36,895 bases of DNA, taken from the NCBI RefSeq assembly GCF_000003815.2, contig NC_049993.1, positions 18,305,239-18,342,133 of the forward strand, in the 5' to 3' direction. The DNA is from Branchiostoma floridae (Eukaryota > Chordata > Leptocardii > Amphioxiformes > Branchiostomatidae). How positions within the stretch are numbered: position 1 is the stretch's first letter; each line of letters opens with the position of its first letter. A model generated the notes under the pieces. That model searched no databases. It was not told where the DNA came from and saw only the letters and a program-made list of their open reading frames with translations. Position numbers and translations under genes: made by a program. This document shows positions 20,818 through 32,070 of this stretch, in pieces.

Positions 20818-20882
20818 TGACTCAGTGGAAAGTCCCAGCAGTGGCGCAGTAAAAATAACAGCTGAACCCAGAACTCTCATCA
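20818..20882 (+). promoter_or_regulatory. AP-1 + NF-kB composite site with TATA-like box
   Basis: TGACTCA (20818-20824, a consensus AP-1 site) is followed after 2 bp by GGAAAGTCCC (20827-20836), the exact complement of the classical kB site GGGACTTTCC. A TATA-like TAAAAATA follows at 20850-20857, and an initiator-like TCAGTAC near 20880-20886 puts a start about 30 bp further on. The same AP-1/2-bp/kB arrangement occurs twice before the paralogue at 32.4 kb. The motifs are seen directly; regulation by AP-1 and NF-kB is inferred. Confidence 0.6.
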
Positions 20883-20952
20883 GTACAGAAGTAGACAAGT
20901 CTTTATACCCAGGCAGATTAACAGCTGTGGTCAGCCTCATGCACTCACACAG
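20882..20952 (+). other. Putative 5' untranslated exon of the nucleotidyltransferase-TPR gene
   Basis: Runs from the initiator-like TCAGTA to a good donor (ACACAG|GTAAGG) at 20952. The next acceptor CTATCAG at 21301-21307 opens the exon with the start codon at 21325, leaving an intron of 355 bp. This is a prediction from signals alone. Confidence 0.45.
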
Positions 20953-21324
20953 GTAAGGCTCAATAGTTCATTCTGACTATGATATTGCAGGGGTTTGTAT
21001 TAACTTGATATGGGGCTTTTAGGTCATTCAAACAGGTTAATGAGGTACAAAGTCTGCAAACGACTTTAGGCAGTGAATAAAGTAAAGCTGAATTCCGACA
21101 TTTTCCTCCCTGCAGTCTGCTTTGTTGCCATCTTGTAACACCATTACATCTTTAAGTATCCGTCAGAAGCAAGATATAAATTGGTGTGGTCTTAACTCAA
21201 CTTCCTAGTGAACTATAAAATCTCTCTTGTGACATATAGCCGAAACGAACATACAAATGTCCCGAAAGAAACACAATTATTATGAAATGCGTTCTATCCT
21301 CTATCAGGATACCAGAAAGGTAAA

Positions 21325-24300
21325 ATGGATGACACCAATATGACCAGCCTAGTAAAGAAGTTACAAGACTTGGAGCTGTGCCTTAAATGTCCACATGAAC
21401 AAGAAGTCGGGTATGGGCGGGCTCTGAGAGAAGCCATTCTTGATAAGGATTCTTTCATGGAGGTGGAAGTCCTGAAAAGTCTTGGAGACCTGCATCTTAA
21501 GAAAGCCAAGCTCAGTAAAGATTCAGCTAAGTTTGATAAGGCTGCTGCCCTGTATGCTGCTGCTCTACTGCGCTGCACAGATCCAGACATGGGAGAAACA
21601 CTGGAACATCGTATCGGCTACTTGGAGAAACTCTCCAGACAACTGCTGCAGGGGTACAGTCCACACTTCCGGTGGTTGATGTCAGACTACTGGGGTGCTG
21701 CTGACAGCAATGTTGTAAGGGTGGCAGCGATTGTTATCAAATTGGACAGAAGAGTCGGTAAACCCTGGCACTCTGTTGAAGAGACATACACTGAAACTTT
21801 AGTGACTGCAATAGCGAACAGTGACATGTTCTTGGAACTAGAGATTCTAAAATCACTGGGAGATCTATACCTCGAGAAAGGCAAAGCAGTACCTGATGTA
21901 TCCCAGTTCTCCAAGGCAGCTGCCATGTACAACAAGGCCCTGACAAGATGTAGGGATCCTGAGACAAAACTGACTCTGGAACATCGCATCAGATACATGG
22001 AGAAGATCAGAGAAATTGTGAAAAAGGCGAGTAATTTTAGACAGTTATTTTCAGCATTGGTGATTTGTGTATGGCTACGTACTAAACTGTAATTTGCAGC
22101 AATGAATAAATATAAAGGTTCAAACAATTACAAACAAACAAAGCATTTCAGGCTACTCAAAGAAGTGTCCATGTATACATTAATAATATATTGTAATATA
22201 ATCGTTATCTGAACGTACTAAGCATTGAATGAGCCAAAGTAGTAGTGTCCACTATTGGATCATATGCTGCAAGGACCCCTGACACTAAATGGGCAGTAGT
22301 CGACTCGTACACACCGCGCTTCCAAGCGGCTCTGTCCGGCGGGTCCACAAGTATTTATGATTCAGATGTTGACACATGTGGCTTAATCTATACAGAAATC
22401 ATCACCAGATGAACCAAGAGAAGGAACACCATACATAAGGCACCAGTCTGGGAACATCGCTAGGCCCGACTCTCTTCAAGACCAACAAGACATTTCAAGG
22501 TGAGAGAATTTTACCGAAAAATTCAAGCTAACTGCGACTACCAGGCTCCTACGACACTCGAGAAATCTTGTTACCTGCATGTATGCAGGTATGGTTTTCA
22601 CGGGCGAGGGAAAATTTGGAAGCTGGGGATTTAGGGCGCTGTATCTCAAGAACGGATGGTGCGAGCACGACGATTTTTGGTACGTGGGTTGGGGGTGGTG
22701 GCTTGACACTCAGGTTTGATTTTGGGCCTCCTAGCGCTTGAACTTGACATTGCAGGTGGCATTTTTGGTGTTTTGGGGGCACTTTTGGCGCTGTGTGTCC
22801 GGAATGATACGCACCATTGCGACGATTTTTGGTGCATGGGTGGGAAGTTGTTGCCTATTGCCTAGAATTGACTTTGGGCCTTGTCGCGTTTGAACTTGAC
22901 GCGGCAGGTCGAATTTTGTGTCCGGGAGGGGTATTTCCGGAGTTATATCTTCTGAACGGTTGGTGCGGGCGCGATGATATTTGGCACTTGTGTTGGCGGT
23001 GGCTGAATAATTCTTAATTTTGATTTTGACGCCCTTGGTGCTTGAACTTGACATTCCAGGTTACCTTTTGTGCGGGCACTGCGCATGCGCTGTATCTCCG
23101 GAACGCAAAATGCCATCGTGTTGCTATTTGTTACCTGGGTTGTTGCTGGTGTCCTGGTGGTCAGGTTTGATTTTGGGCCTCCTAGTGCTTGAACTTGATA
23201 CTGTAGGTTGACCCTGTTTTTGTGTGGGTGGGGCATCCCCCCAATATCTGCTTGGTTTGGTTGGGTTTGGGTTGATTGATAGGTCTTTAAGCTTAGGTGT
23301 AGAATCGTCATCTGTTTTTGCACTGGCTTCTGCCACCTTCAATGTATCAGGTTACTTTGTATCAACAGGGTTTCCAGCCAGATGATGTTTGTACTAGTAT
23401 CTGTTGCTGTTAGGTACAATTTGAGTTTGCTTCTTAGTCTTTGTGGTGTTTTGAGAGCTGTGTAGTACTGAGTTTAAAGTTCTGGTACAAGTTTGGCAAC
23501 CCTGTTTGGCAATCAGAAGAAGATACAACTTTCTAAAGTGGAGGAGAAATGTATAGAGCTTGAGTGTAAGAGAAAGGTATGTATATTATCTTCCTGTGTT
23601 TCTTGTTGTTTCTTTGGGGTTGCTATTTCCGTATTGTATGCAGGCAATTTGTAGTTTGGGGCTAGTCATGGTCGCTTGATTTTTGGGCCTGCTTAATCTA
23701 TAGTACATACAGTGGTAGAAGCTTTGTTCTATTTTAAATTTGGTATCGTTTGTTGCATTTTGTCACTTAGGTTTAGGTTTTAGTTGGATGGTTGAATAAA
23801 AATATCATACCACCCTGGGGACTACCTGTTGCTGCTGGATGGGGGCTACCACTATTCTATGTTGTCTATGGAACTACTGTAAAAACTTAATTGGTCATTT
23901 TATGCAAATAACCTTCCAGTGTCAAGTGTTATAGCACTCCAGGAATAAATCTTTAATGAATATCATTGCCACACTAAGGAGATTTAGCAGCTGCATTAGG
24001 TCAGTACATTGAAATAGGAAGATATCAGTACTGAATATATCATATGTTTAGAGAGAGTTTTTGTATCCTAGCTGTGAATTGATATACATTTGGACTACTT
24101 GTCTTCCTTCCCTTTTTGTATATCATTATTAATTCACAGGTAGAATACAAAAACTCTCTCCAACAGTATTTCTCCAGTGTCACTGACGAAAGACACTGGA
24201 TAGCTGTCTGAAACATTTGACCGTTTCCAAAATCATATCCAGTTGCTTGAGTAACTGGTTTTTGGCATATCTTATAACCTGGACGTATAATCTCCATAGA

Positions 24301-27300
24301 CGTATCTGTGACTATAACTGTTTGTCCATGTCTAAAAATAACACAATAACTGCGCTGTAGTATTTCTGCAACCAGGAATGAACAGAGTTGCAGCTAGAAA
24401 TGTTGTAGAAGATAAACACCAAAGTGAAAAATAAATTCATGTGGTATTCCTGGATTTAAAACTGCTTGAAATTCTCTATTGCTATGATGTATGTTAGATA
24501 TATGATGTTGTATGTCCATGCAATCCTACCTATTGAGTAAGCACAATAACCTTTCATTCAGTCAGTACAAAGACCACCTTAAGGAAGGTGAATCCTCCCT
24601 TGCCAGGACAGACTTGGACTCAGCGGAGCAGCACTTTGCAGCTGCACTCAAGATGGTACATGCATCAGGTAAGACAAACAGATTAAAAACTGTGCATCTC
24701 CATGCACAGTTATTTCCAAATTCTTAGTTAATTGCCTTGAAGTGGTCTAATAGCCTTGCTTTGAACAATCTCGTTAAAAAAACAATTTTAGATTACAGAG
24801 TAAGTCTTTAGCTCATAGTGATGCGTAAATGAAAAGAAAAACATTCTATACTGACAGTTCCGAGTCTGCTTGACATAACAGAAGACAAGGCCAGGCGAAT
24901 TTCTGCTTAATGCAAAAATACATGACGAAGAGCCTAAATGAACTTGAGAGCCACAGCATGAACTACTTCCTCCCCAGATCTCACAGCCCAGCTGTACCAG
25001 AGAGAGGTGGAGCCCCTGTGCAAGTTGGGGGATGTCTACAGTAAGCGAGGTCAGCAGATAGGAGACGGGGGAGACTTTGTCAAAGCAGCAGCACTCTACA
25101 ATGCAGCAATAGCTAGGTCAGAGGATCAAATCCTCAAGGGTAACATAGAAACAGCTATTAAAGAAGTAGAGAAGGCTTTTCTCAAATGTATATTAGACAT
25201 TAATTCTATGGTAAGCCAAGATGACACAGAAAATCATAAGAAACAGCTGAAGAAGATGCGGGACCAGATTAAGCTGGAGATGGAAACCATTGACCAGCAA
25301 CTGGATCCATATGTACATGATGAGGACGACCCATGTGTCAAAGAGATAGAGGCAAAACGAGCTCAGGCTGTCAGGCACTTGTTTGAGCGCATTGCACAGC
25401 AAAGGAAGGAGTTCATCAGCCTGCTTGTAGCAGAGTGTATTGGGTTAATGGGTCCCCCTCCCTGTAAGTATGCCCTGATAGGTTTGGGTTCACAGGCCAC
25501 AGGACTGGTAACTCCATACTCAGACCTGGAGTTTGCCATCCTGGTAGAAGAAGAAAATGAACCATGTCTTGAGTATTTCCGAGAAGTCACCCACTATCTA
25601 CACCTCAAGGTGGTCAACTTGGGAGAAACCATTCTTCCAGCACTGGGAATAAGATCTCTCAATGACTTCTACTCTAAGAATCCACTAGACAGCTGGTACT
25701 ATGACTCTGTCACACCTCGTGGGTTTGCTTTTGATGGCTGCATGCCTAAGGCAAGTAAGACTCCACTAGGCAGACAAGGAACTATGAGTGAGCCACCCAG
25801 TTACCTCATCTGCACCCCAAGCAACATGGCTTCAAAATTGCAATACGATGTCACATTGTACCTGAAGGAGGGATATCACCTTGCCAATATCTTGCGAAAC
25901 CCATATCAGATGGCAGGGGATCAGGAATTGATTGACACGTATACAGCCATCATAGGGAAGATACTGCAGGCTGATGGGGGTAAAATAGCTCAACAACTGG
26001 TACAGGAGATGTTAAGAGAAAATATTGAAAGTTTCAGCAATGAGGAAACAATTACAGCAAGGCTGACCGATGTGAAGAAAGAAATCTATCGCTTCCCAGC
26101 TGTAGCAGTGGACTGCTTGGCACTGTCTTCACACATTGTACCGACCACAGTTTGGGAGACAATAGAAAAAATGGAAAACCAACAAGTGATCAGTCCCAAC
26201 AATGCACACCACCTGACAGTACTTACCAGTATCTCAGCAGAGCTCAGGCTCAGAACCTACATTGCAAATGGTGGACAGAAGGAAAACCTGTCAAATTTGG
26301 CTTCAATTGAAACACCAATGCACGACTCGTCGTTGCAGAATGATGATGAAGTACAAACAAGTGAATTGATACCGGTTTTCCGTCTACCAAATGACCAACA
26401 GCTTTTCAGGTACTACTATACAGCAGTACCTCTAAAAAGTGTCCTGCGGCATTGGTTTGAAAAGACGCCGGCTGTTATTTTCAGCTATGATTTATACGAT
26501 AATTCTGCAAGGGTTCAAGGAAAGATGTACTATGAGTTATTCAAATATAAGCAAGCTCTGAGCTGTTATCAGGAGGCCATGAAAACAGCTGATGGAACTG
26601 ACATGAAGGAGAAATCTGCACTACTTAACTACATTGGGCGTGCTTATAACAATATGGGTGATTGTAGAAACGGAATACACTTCTGTGAACAGGCCCTGCA
26701 GCAGCTCATGAGTATCTATGGTCAAAACACATTACATCCAACCATTGCCCAAACACTAGATAACCTGGGGGTAGCATGGAGATGCATGGGTGATTACAGG
26801 AAAGCAATCAGCTACCATGAACAGGCACTGCAAATGAACAGGGTTATCCATGATCAGATTATAGTACATCCTGACATTGCTACCTCACTTCTTAACCTCG
26901 GGGCAGCCTGGTGTAACCTGGGTGATTACAAGAAGGCAATCAACTTCTTTGAACAGACTCTGCAAATGGACAGGAGTATATATGGTCAACGTACAGCACA
27001 TCCTGCCATGTCCAGCTCACTCCACAACCTGGGGACAACCTGGAGTAAAATAGGTGATTACAAGAAAGCAATCAGCTACTATGAACAGACACTGCTAATG
27101 CAAAAGAGTATCTATGGTCAGACCTCAGCACATCCTGACATTGCCATCTCACTCAACAGCCTGGGGGCTGCCTGGAGTGGCCTTGGTGATTACAGAAAAG
27201 CAATCAGCTTCTATGAACAGGCACTGCAGATGAACATGAGTATCTATGGTCATAACACGTCACATCCTGACATTGGCATGTCACTTAACAACCTGGGGGT

Positions 27301-28237
27301 AGCCTGGAACGACCTGGGTGATTACAGGAAAGCAATCAGCTACCACGAACAGACACAGCAGATTCAAAGGAGTATCTATGGTCATAACACATCGCATCCA
27401 GATATTGCCGCAACATTACAAAACTTAGGGGTAGCTTCGAAAGGCGCAGAAGCCATCAGCTACTTTGAACAGGCACTGCAGATGTACAAGAGTATCTATG
27501 GTCAGACTACAGCACATCCTGACATTGCTCGCTCACTTAACAACCTGGGGACAGCATGGAGTGACCTTGGTGATTACAGGAAAGCTATCAGCTACTATGA
27601 ACAGACACTGCTAATGCAAAAGAGTATCTATGGTCAGACACACCCTGACATTGTTACCTTACTCAACAATCTGGGGATCGCCTGGAACAACCTAGCTAAT
27701 TACGTAAAAGCAATCAGCTACCACGAACAGGCACTTCAGATGTGCAAGAGTATCTATGGTCAGAGTACAGAACATCCTAAAATTGTTAAATCACTTGTCA
27801 AACTGGGAGAAGCCTGTGGTAACCTGGGTGATTACAGGAAAGCAATAAATTGCTATGAACAGGCACTGCAGATGTACAAAAATATTCATGATCAGACAAC
27901 AACAACACATTCTAAAATTGGCAAAACTCTCTACAACCTAGGAGCATGCTGGCATAATCTCGGTGATTACAGGAAAGCAATCAGCTACATTGAGCAGTCA
28001 CTGCTGATGCTCAAGAGTATCTATGGTCATAGTACAGTACACCCTGACATTGCCACCTCGCTCTGCAACCTAGGGTTAGCCTCACTTTGCCTCGGCAATC
28101 GCCAGTTAGCACTCAGTTACTTGCAAAACGGCTTGGCTATGACAAAGCAGATTTTGTCTCAAGAGCAAACTTTTCCAATGAAAAAGCAATTTGAAATGGC
28201 CATTGCCGTGTTCAGTGCAGTAATGGGAATCAAGTGA
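21325..28237 (+). CDS. Nucleotidyltransferase (DUF294/GlnD-type)-TPR protein, 1354 aa
   Basis: Three coding exons, 21325-22026, 24566-24668 and 24978-28237, join in frame to 4065 nt. Residues 1-380 hold three diverged helical repeats of about 105 residues, each with an LKSLGDLYLEKG / KAAALYNAAL core. Around 435-460 lies the nucleotidyltransferase signature GLGSQATGLVTPYSDLEFAI (GS at 439-440, D451 and E453), as in DUF294/GlnD-like domains, followed by the GFAFDGCMPKASKTPLGR segment. Residues about 810-1330 form about 12 TPRs of 44 residues (consensus SLNNLGxAWxxLGDYRKAIS, YxEQALQM, SIYGQ, HPDIA), like kinesin light chain. No signal or membrane segment is evident. The enzyme would transfer a nucleotide to protein or small molecule; the substrate is unknown. 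The first intron uses a GC donor (AAG|GCGAGT). Read-through would instead give a 255-residue product ending at 22092. ATTAAA at 28444 may be the poly(A) signal. Confidence 0.88.
22500..23230. repeat. Diverged tandem repeat, unit about 150-160 bp, in intron
   Basis: Four to five diverged units share TTTGATTTTGGGCCTCCTAG, GCTTGAACTTGACATTGCAGG, GCGCTGTATCTCCGGAACG and TGCGAGCACGACGATTTTTGG. Unit joints are near 22711, 22868, 23020 and 23167. The repeat is GC-richer than the surrounding intron, and all frames in it look like by-products of the repeat. Confidence 0.75.
24051..24162. repeat. Foldback element (112 bp) in intron
   Basis: AGAGAGTTTTTGTATCCTAG near 24052 is inverted at 24140-24159 (..AATACAAAAACTCTCT), giving arms of about 36 bp with two mismatches and one 6-bp insertion around a short loop. 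Immediately downstream is a CTGACGA...GAAAC hammerhead-like block (24183-24213). Confidence 0.65.
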
Positions 28238-29403
28238 TCCTGATCTCATCACACCTGTTATCTATCTAAATATGGTTTAGCAACTATTTCAATCAAAACA
28301 GACACAAAAGCGCTGCTAGCAGATATAAAATGGGAATGGGATGTTGGTAACTATTTTATTGTTCAATATTGTTGTCTTATTATCATTACTAAGTTTGTTA
28401 TGATATGAAGTAGATTTATTCTATCTATGAAACTGTGGAGAGAATTAAACTGACCAGACCTTTTTCAATGCCAGGGGCTGAATTTCGAGGAATGTATGAT
28501 TGGAGGGGCTAGATCGCGAGTGTGTGTGCGCTCGTGTGTGCATTACGTGTGTGCATTTGAGAAACCTTTAGCCCCTCTGGCACTACATGTCCCAGATCGA
28601 CAAACTGAAGAGATTATTGATTCACTCTTAATGGTGGCTACATGCAGTGTCAGGACAAGCCTCGGGATTGTGTATAAGTACACGAAAGAACGGGGCCTAC
28701 GAAAAACACTTATATACCCTTAGTATACCCCAATAATATTTACCCTATTCCTACTTGATGCATCCCCCAGAATGTGCTTGATTCTCGAGAATTATATATC
28801 AAATATGATTTTGAGATCAGCTGTTTGTGACCAGAGGGTTGATGGAAGTCCAATTTTCGGTGTTATCCCATATCGGTGATCCCCTATCACACCTCCATAG
28901 CCTGTCTACGACAAAAGACACAAAACCCGGAAGTTCAGCTGCAGTGCCAATTTCACACACCAGGGGACCCGAAATCGATGTTGACCTTTGTCTTATCCTT
29001 CTTCCCAACACAAACCCACAAACCGAATATTATTACAATCCATCCAGACGTTCTAAATTTTGCTGACAACATCCGAAAACACACACAAACACTCGTGCAC
29101 ACACACGCACGCGCACACACACACCAAACACACACCATACCTCCATTTTCATTGAGGTAAAAATCAACGATGGAAAATTAAACATTAACAAGAATATCTA
29201 TGCCATCTCTATCCACGATGAAATCAAAATGAGATACAGCCTTCACGTCCTCGACCCTAGTTCCTTATCACACTTTTCTGCATGTGAAGAAGGTGGGAAA
29301 CAATATATTTACGTCGAGTATGTCCCAGACAATCACCATTGCCGGTGATAAATGACGTGAACGATACTAGTAGTACATACACACAATAACAACGTTTTTT
29401 ACC
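28238..29403. other. Intergenic, no gene seen; (GT)n and (CA)n simple repeats
   Basis: Contains the 3' flank of the nucleotidyltransferase-TPR gene, a GTGTGTGCG-rich stretch at 28515-28555 and a CA microsatellite at about 29076-29137. Open frames here are short and coincide with the simple repeats. Confidence 0.6.
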
Positions 29404-29884
29404 ATGGCGGCCGTCTACGAGCAAGCCCAGTCAGTCACCAACCCAACATGTATCGTTGGGAGGAACGGCAATGTTGGTCCAAGCGTGCGGTTCTACACAG
29501 GGCGGCGGGCTGGCAGTCGAAGAGAAGAGAGACACAGACTGGCTAGAACACCTCTCAAAGGGTTGGATAAACATGGCGGAGAGGGTTGCGTCTCGAAAAA
29601 TCCTTCTCCTGGCTTCTCAGAAGACGCGTACAAGGAACCAGAACCGATACGGTTGCAGTGGCAAGAAGACGATGGTCGTAGACGGACGGACGGCAGGATA
29701 ATTTCTGACCCGCCTGAATCGGACAGTGTGTATACGGAACCTGAGGCTGTATTAATCCACTTACATGTAAGTCTGGGGCGTGGACAGGCGTCCGCTGCCG
29801 CTCCTGGTGCCGGGGAAGAAGAACAAACGCCTGAAGGCAACCAACAGCGACACGGGCAGACGCAAGGTTCACGCTCGTCTTCAG
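29404..29884 (+). CDS. Putative N-terminal exon of a C-type lectin-like receptor (cytoplasmic tail)
   Basis: Opens with ATGGCGGCC (MAAVYEQAQSV) and stays open to a donor CTTCAG|GTAGGT at 29884. It reads CIVGRNGNVGPS, DAYKEPEPIRLQWQEDDG and SDPPESDSVYTEPEAV, hydrophilic and acidic with no membrane segment, so it would be a cytoplasmic tail. Two YxEP motifs (YKEP, YTEP) could be SH2-binding sites. A second strong donor, ACAT|GTAAGT at 29767, would end the exon after the second motif; that looks attractive because the reading beyond it is low in complexity. Assignment to the lectin exons 1 kb downstream rests on position and orientation. It could be a separate gene. Confidence 0.5.
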
Positions 29885-29984
29885 GTAGGTATTTATGATA
29901 CAATTCCCGTCTCACACATGTCACAGGAGCCCTTCATAAAGAACATTGGAATGAGCTTCAGAACTATGGCAGTCCCCTATATCT

Positions 29985-30115
29985 CTCCCTCTCCTTCTCT
30001 CTCTCTGTCTCCCTCTTTCTTTCTCTATCTGTAATTTTCTATATATCTCTGTCTCTCCCCCTCTAGCTATCATTCTAGTTCTATCTCTCTAAATCTATCT
30101 CTTTAATCAATCTGA
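29985..30115. repeat. CT-rich simple repeat
   Basis: A degenerate pyrimidine tract of CTCTCT, CTCCCT and CTATCT units, with no other feature. Confidence 0.8.
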
Positions 30116-30409
30116 AGAACTGTGATGAATAACTGTGATATCGGACGTGTGGAGAGGTATATCTTGAATATTGTCTTAATCTTTTAGTGCTTGTGCCACG
30201 TTGGTTTATATGTAGGAAATGTTTTAAGGTAGGAAAACGAAACGACACCACACACAAAAGAACTTGGAAAGTGTTCAATGTATGGTTGTGCTGTAATGTT
30301 ATTTTTAAGACAGTTTGCAACATTATCCCCATGATGAACACAAAGTCTGCAACATTTTGACATAAGCACCATATTTCTAGACGACACAGAGAACGAGCGA
30401 GCGCTGCCT

Positions 30410-30545
30410 TACCGAATATTACGTCACCTGACGTCACGCTCCAAACTGTTCTGCGTCATCTTTACGTTCAGCGTCGTTCTACGCGTCATATTCCGACGTC
30501 AGGCCTGGTCATCGGAATGCGCATGCGTTTCGGCACGCAACGGCT
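30410..30545. promoter_or_regulatory. CpG-rich stretch with CRE and NRF1-like sites
   Basis: Contains TGACGTCA (30429-30436), several TACGTCA/GACGTCA relatives and TGCGCATGCG (30518-30527, NRF1-like) within 136 bp of locally high CpG. It lies between the two lectin-related segments. No start exon is evident beside it, so its function is open. Confidence 0.35.
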
Positions 30546-30821
30546 CTCGGGGCAAAAGATAGGGTTGGATTATTGATACACGTATCTGTTTGCTTGTATT
30601 ATGCTATCAAGAGGAGGAAAATGATCCAAATCAAGTAAAATTTCATATTTAAGAGAAAAATAGGTCTCCAGATACAAATTACATGATAATGTAGATGTAA
30701 AAACGGGGTAGTCAGGGATATCAAGTCGACGAACAGTACTAGTAATTTCAAATGATTTTAGCTTATACAACGTCTAACCTTCATAGACGGAATAAAGCCG
30801 GTCTTCATCCATTCATTACAG

Positions 30822-31554
30822 ATAGCTCTGAAGAACTCGGTCGATCCCAGAGCCCGGTTCCAGTTCGACCTGCGTGACAGGGCGCGACGCGACGACTGGC
30901 GGTGGATGGACGACACCAGACTGGGCGGGTTCAGGTAGCAGAACACAGTTTTAGGCCTGGGGGGATTTCCATAGTTAAGGACCAGAAGGTGACTGGCTTT
31001 GAAAATATGGTAGGATGAACTTTATAGAAGGAATACCAAAAACGGATATGGTCGAGTTCAGGGTACATGCCACAAAAACAACAAAATCTTGTCGACGAGT
31101 CTTCTCACGCCCACTTTGAAACGCCGCTCTGCGGAGGTCAATTAACTGCAGCAAGCTCACACTAGAATGGGGCGCATAAATGTTATGTACACGAAACAGA
31201 AAACTTTCACAATCCAAATCATACAGTCTTAGAGTCGACACCTTTCATGACCACGCAGCACAGATTATATCTAACTGCCTCTCAAATAAGGCTTTTTACT
31301 ACTTCTCCTTCAACAAGTTTATCTGTATTATTTTATGTACCCACGTCATCAATAATATGTCCTTCTACCCTCAGCTACTGGGCGCCGGGCGAGCCCAACA
31401 ACGACTTCGGGCGCACGAAGACTGCGCCGAGTACTTCGAGGCCGTGCGCGGGAACAAGTGGAACGACGCCCCTTGCGATCTACAAACGAAGTTCATCTGC
31501 GAAGCGGCAACGGTTCCGGCAGGTTTGGGCAAGGAGTTTCGGCGCTGTACTTAA
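30822..31554 (+). pseudogene. C-type lectin domain, two exons with a frame break
   Basis: Exon 30822-30934 (FQFDLRDRARRDDWRWMDDT, LGGF) joins in phase to 31375 onward (SYWAPGEPNNDFGR), the core of a C-type lectin carbohydrate-recognition domain. The EPN motif, typical of mannose-type binding, and the later WND motif (GNKWNDAPC) are both present and would bind Ca2+. Between GEPNNDFGR and HEDCAEYFEAV the frame shifts by one base near 31411-31414; one missing base would restore GR-HEDC. The frame then reads KFICEAATVPAG and stops at 31552-31554. Upstream exons with the first conserved cysteines and the WIGL-type region are not found. Either a decaying lectin gene or a sequencing error in an intact one. 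Confidence 0.8.
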
Positions 31555-32070
31555 AAAAAACAGCAACAACAACGAAACAGTTGCAAAATGCCTAAAGTAC
31601 ACTCATAGTATGAGCACACTGTGTTTAGTAGCAACTCTTTTGAAAGCACAAATTTGGATAATGACTAAAAGAGAAAAATACGAAGGTCGAGGCCAATCTA
31701 TCTTTTTTTTCAATATCACAGCCTGCCAAAGACAAAAATTAGAATACGAGTTGAACAAGAAAAATGAGTTAGCCACAAAGCACTCACGGGGAAAACACTA
31801 GTCTGGAGGGCGAAACATCACTTAATCATTTGCTTGTACCGATTATTCTAGTTTACATTTGATTGAATTTTGATCATTTGTTGTGATGTTTTCTTATTCT
31901 ATGTCGGGGTCCTCCTCATTGAAAACCTATCATAGGTGACATGTACAAAACGTCAGTGTAAATAAAATTAATGTGTATGTGTTAAGAAAATTTCTTTGTG
32001 CCATCGGTCCAGGCAGGTTCACAGTGGTGCTAACATATCAGTTGTATACTGTGGTGGCCGACAACAAAAG

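Noticed and set aside
22549-23342. Several overlapping minus-strand frames with SSSTRRPKIK-like repeats
   Set aside because: They are readings of the 150-160 bp intronic tandem repeat; the repetition is at DNA level and the frames shift between units.
31795-31840. Fourth hammerhead-like core (CTGGAGG..GCGAAAC)
   Set aside because: The first block does not fit CTGANGA and no stem II hairpin is present.
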